A DNA stretch of 60,217 bases, taken from assembly GCA_015062335.1 (NCBI GenBank), contig SUUU01000003.1:1-60217 (forward strand). The letters run 5' to 3'. Shown here piece by piece: positions 59,907 through 60,217 of this stretch. The stretch comes from Alphaproteobacteria bacterium. Its GTDB lineage: Bacteria; Pseudomonadota; Alphaproteobacteria; UBA3830. Position 1 is the stretch's first letter. Every line of letters begins with the position of its first letter. The notes below the pieces were generated by a model. The model was not told the DNA's origin and made no database searches. It saw only the letters and a program-made list of their open reading frames with translations. The position numbers were made by a program, and so were the translations under genes.

Positions 59907-60009
59907 GGATTGTGATGGAAAGATTACCTAGCGGAGCGAAAAAAATGTGTCCAGCTTCAAGCGGGGAAGGATTGTGATGGAAAAATCATCTAGCGGAACG
60001 AAAAAAATG
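59907..60009 (+). repeat. 41-bp imperfect direct repeat
   Basis: Blocks 59907-59947 and 59969-60009 differ at only a few bases and are offset by 62 bp. Each contains GGATTGTGATGGAAA and GCGGA..CGAAAAAAATG, so each carries its own start codon and ribosome site. Confidence 0.85.
59915..59977 (+). CDS. Tiny ORF 1 of a coupled chain
   Basis: 20 residues starting MERLPSGAKKM. GGAGG at 59904-59908 is 6 bases before the ATG. Its TGA overlaps the next ATG by one base (TGATG). Homologous to tiny ORF 2 through the direct repeat. Not recognised; possibly the remains of a duplicated mobile-element leader or gene start. Confidence 0.3.
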   Translation: MERLPSGAKKMCPASSGEGL

Positions 60010-60030
60010 CGATCGGAGGCTCTCCGATGA
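59977..60030 (+). CDS. Tiny ORF 2 of a coupled chain
   Basis: 17 residues starting MEKSSSGTKKMR, with GGAAGG upstream. Its TGA overlaps the ATG of ORF 3 by four bases (ATGA). It is a diverged copy of ORF 1. Confidence 0.3.
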   Translation: MEKSSSGTKKMRSEALR

Positions 60031-60125
60031 AGGGAATGAGCAACAAAAACGGCGGATATTTGAACGATCTTGAGCATTTGAAGCAATCGATTATTAGAGC
60101 TCTTGCGAAAGTAATAAGTATCTAG
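60027..60125 (+). CDS. Tiny ORF 3 of a coupled chain
   Basis: 32 residues starting MKGMSNKNGGYL, with a perfect GGAGG 7 bases before the ATG. The second half (LEHLKQSIIRALAKVIS) could form an amphipathic helix. Not recognised; it may be the truncated start of a longer ancestral gene. Confidence 0.35.
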   Translation: MKGMSNKNGGYLNDLEHLKQSIIRALAKVISI

Positions 60126-60128
60126 CAA

Positions 60129-60200
60129 ATTACACGAAGAAATGAGAAACTCAGCAAAAATAAGCGCATAAAAATGCTAAGTTTCGTAAAATTGTGTAAT
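60129..60200. repeat. Imperfect inverted repeat near the window end
   Basis: ATTACAC (60129-60135) pairs with GTGTAAT (60194-60200), and inside it GAAACT (60146-60151) plus AGC pair with GCT plus AGTTTC (60080s: 60176-60185) across one mismatch. It could be a hairpin terminator or the end of a mobile element; sequence beyond the window is needed to tell. Confidence 0.35.
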
Positions 60201-60217
60201 CAAAATAAAAAATTTTC

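Overview
The window is AT-rich, gene-dense chromosomal DNA of a Gram-negative bacterium. The gene set points to an alphaproteobacterium: an F1-only ATP synthase operon (delta-alpha-gamma-beta-epsilon) without the Fo genes, dnaG directly followed by rpoD, lptF-lptG-lptD, and accB-accC. Decayed IS1-type transposase debris, peptidoglycan-recycling permeases, a Legionella/Coxiella-like mevalonate kinase and several Sec-exported proteins of unknown or host-directed character suggest an intracellular lineage of the Holosporales/Rickettsiales type. That placement is inference; no rRNA is present to confirm it.

Layout. 1-1.7 kb: exported leucine-rich-repeat protein (minus). 1.7-9.8 kb (plus): phosphohexomutase, dnaG, rpoD, an outer-membrane barrel, dnaN, recF. 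9.8-16.2 kb (minus): accC, accB, tRNA-Val(GAC), and the LPS-export genes lptD, lptG, lptF. 16.2-25.1 kb (plus): proS, lolC, lolD, dnaE, a YqaA-type membrane protein, an Xaa-Pro aminopeptidase. 25.1-26.6 kb (minus): mevalonate kinase and dnaQ. 26.7-28.6 kb (plus): a three-gene partner-switching signalling module. 28.9-34.8 kb (minus): DedA protein, tRNA-Arg(ACG) and tRNA-Val(TAC), and the rod-shape cluster mreB-mreC-mreD-mrdA-rodA. 34.9-37.9 kb: an accessory patch of three exported proteins, one with a recognisable zinc-deaminase motif set. 38.1-45.4 kb: rpe, xth, then a translationally coupled run typA-ampG-ampG-thioesterase-exported BirA-like protein. 45.4-48.8 kb (minus): corC, ybeY with an odd Cys-rich insert, miaB, transaldolase. 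48.9-59.2 kb (plus): Flp pilin, fhs, the F1-ATPase operon, a TadE-like protein, radA, cvpA. 59.25-60.2 kb: two tRNA-Ser genes (GCT, GGA), an IS1 transposase remnant, and a chain of tiny overlapping ORFs built on a 41-bp direct repeat.

How the genes fit together. Replication (dnaG, dnaN, dnaE, dnaQ, recF), repair (xth, radA), envelope biogenesis (LPS transport, lipoprotein release, rod elongasome, AmpG-type permeases), fatty-acid initiation (AccB/AccC) and energy (F1-ATPase) are intact, so the cell builds a true wall and outer membrane. The most interesting non-housekeeping content is (i) a BirA-family biotin ligase homologue that begins with a convincing signal peptide and carries a degenerate adenylate-binding loop, (ii) an exported deaminase-fold protein, (iii) the exported LRR and unknown proteins around it, and (iv) the RsbU/RsbW/RsbV-like switch with no sigma factor beside it.
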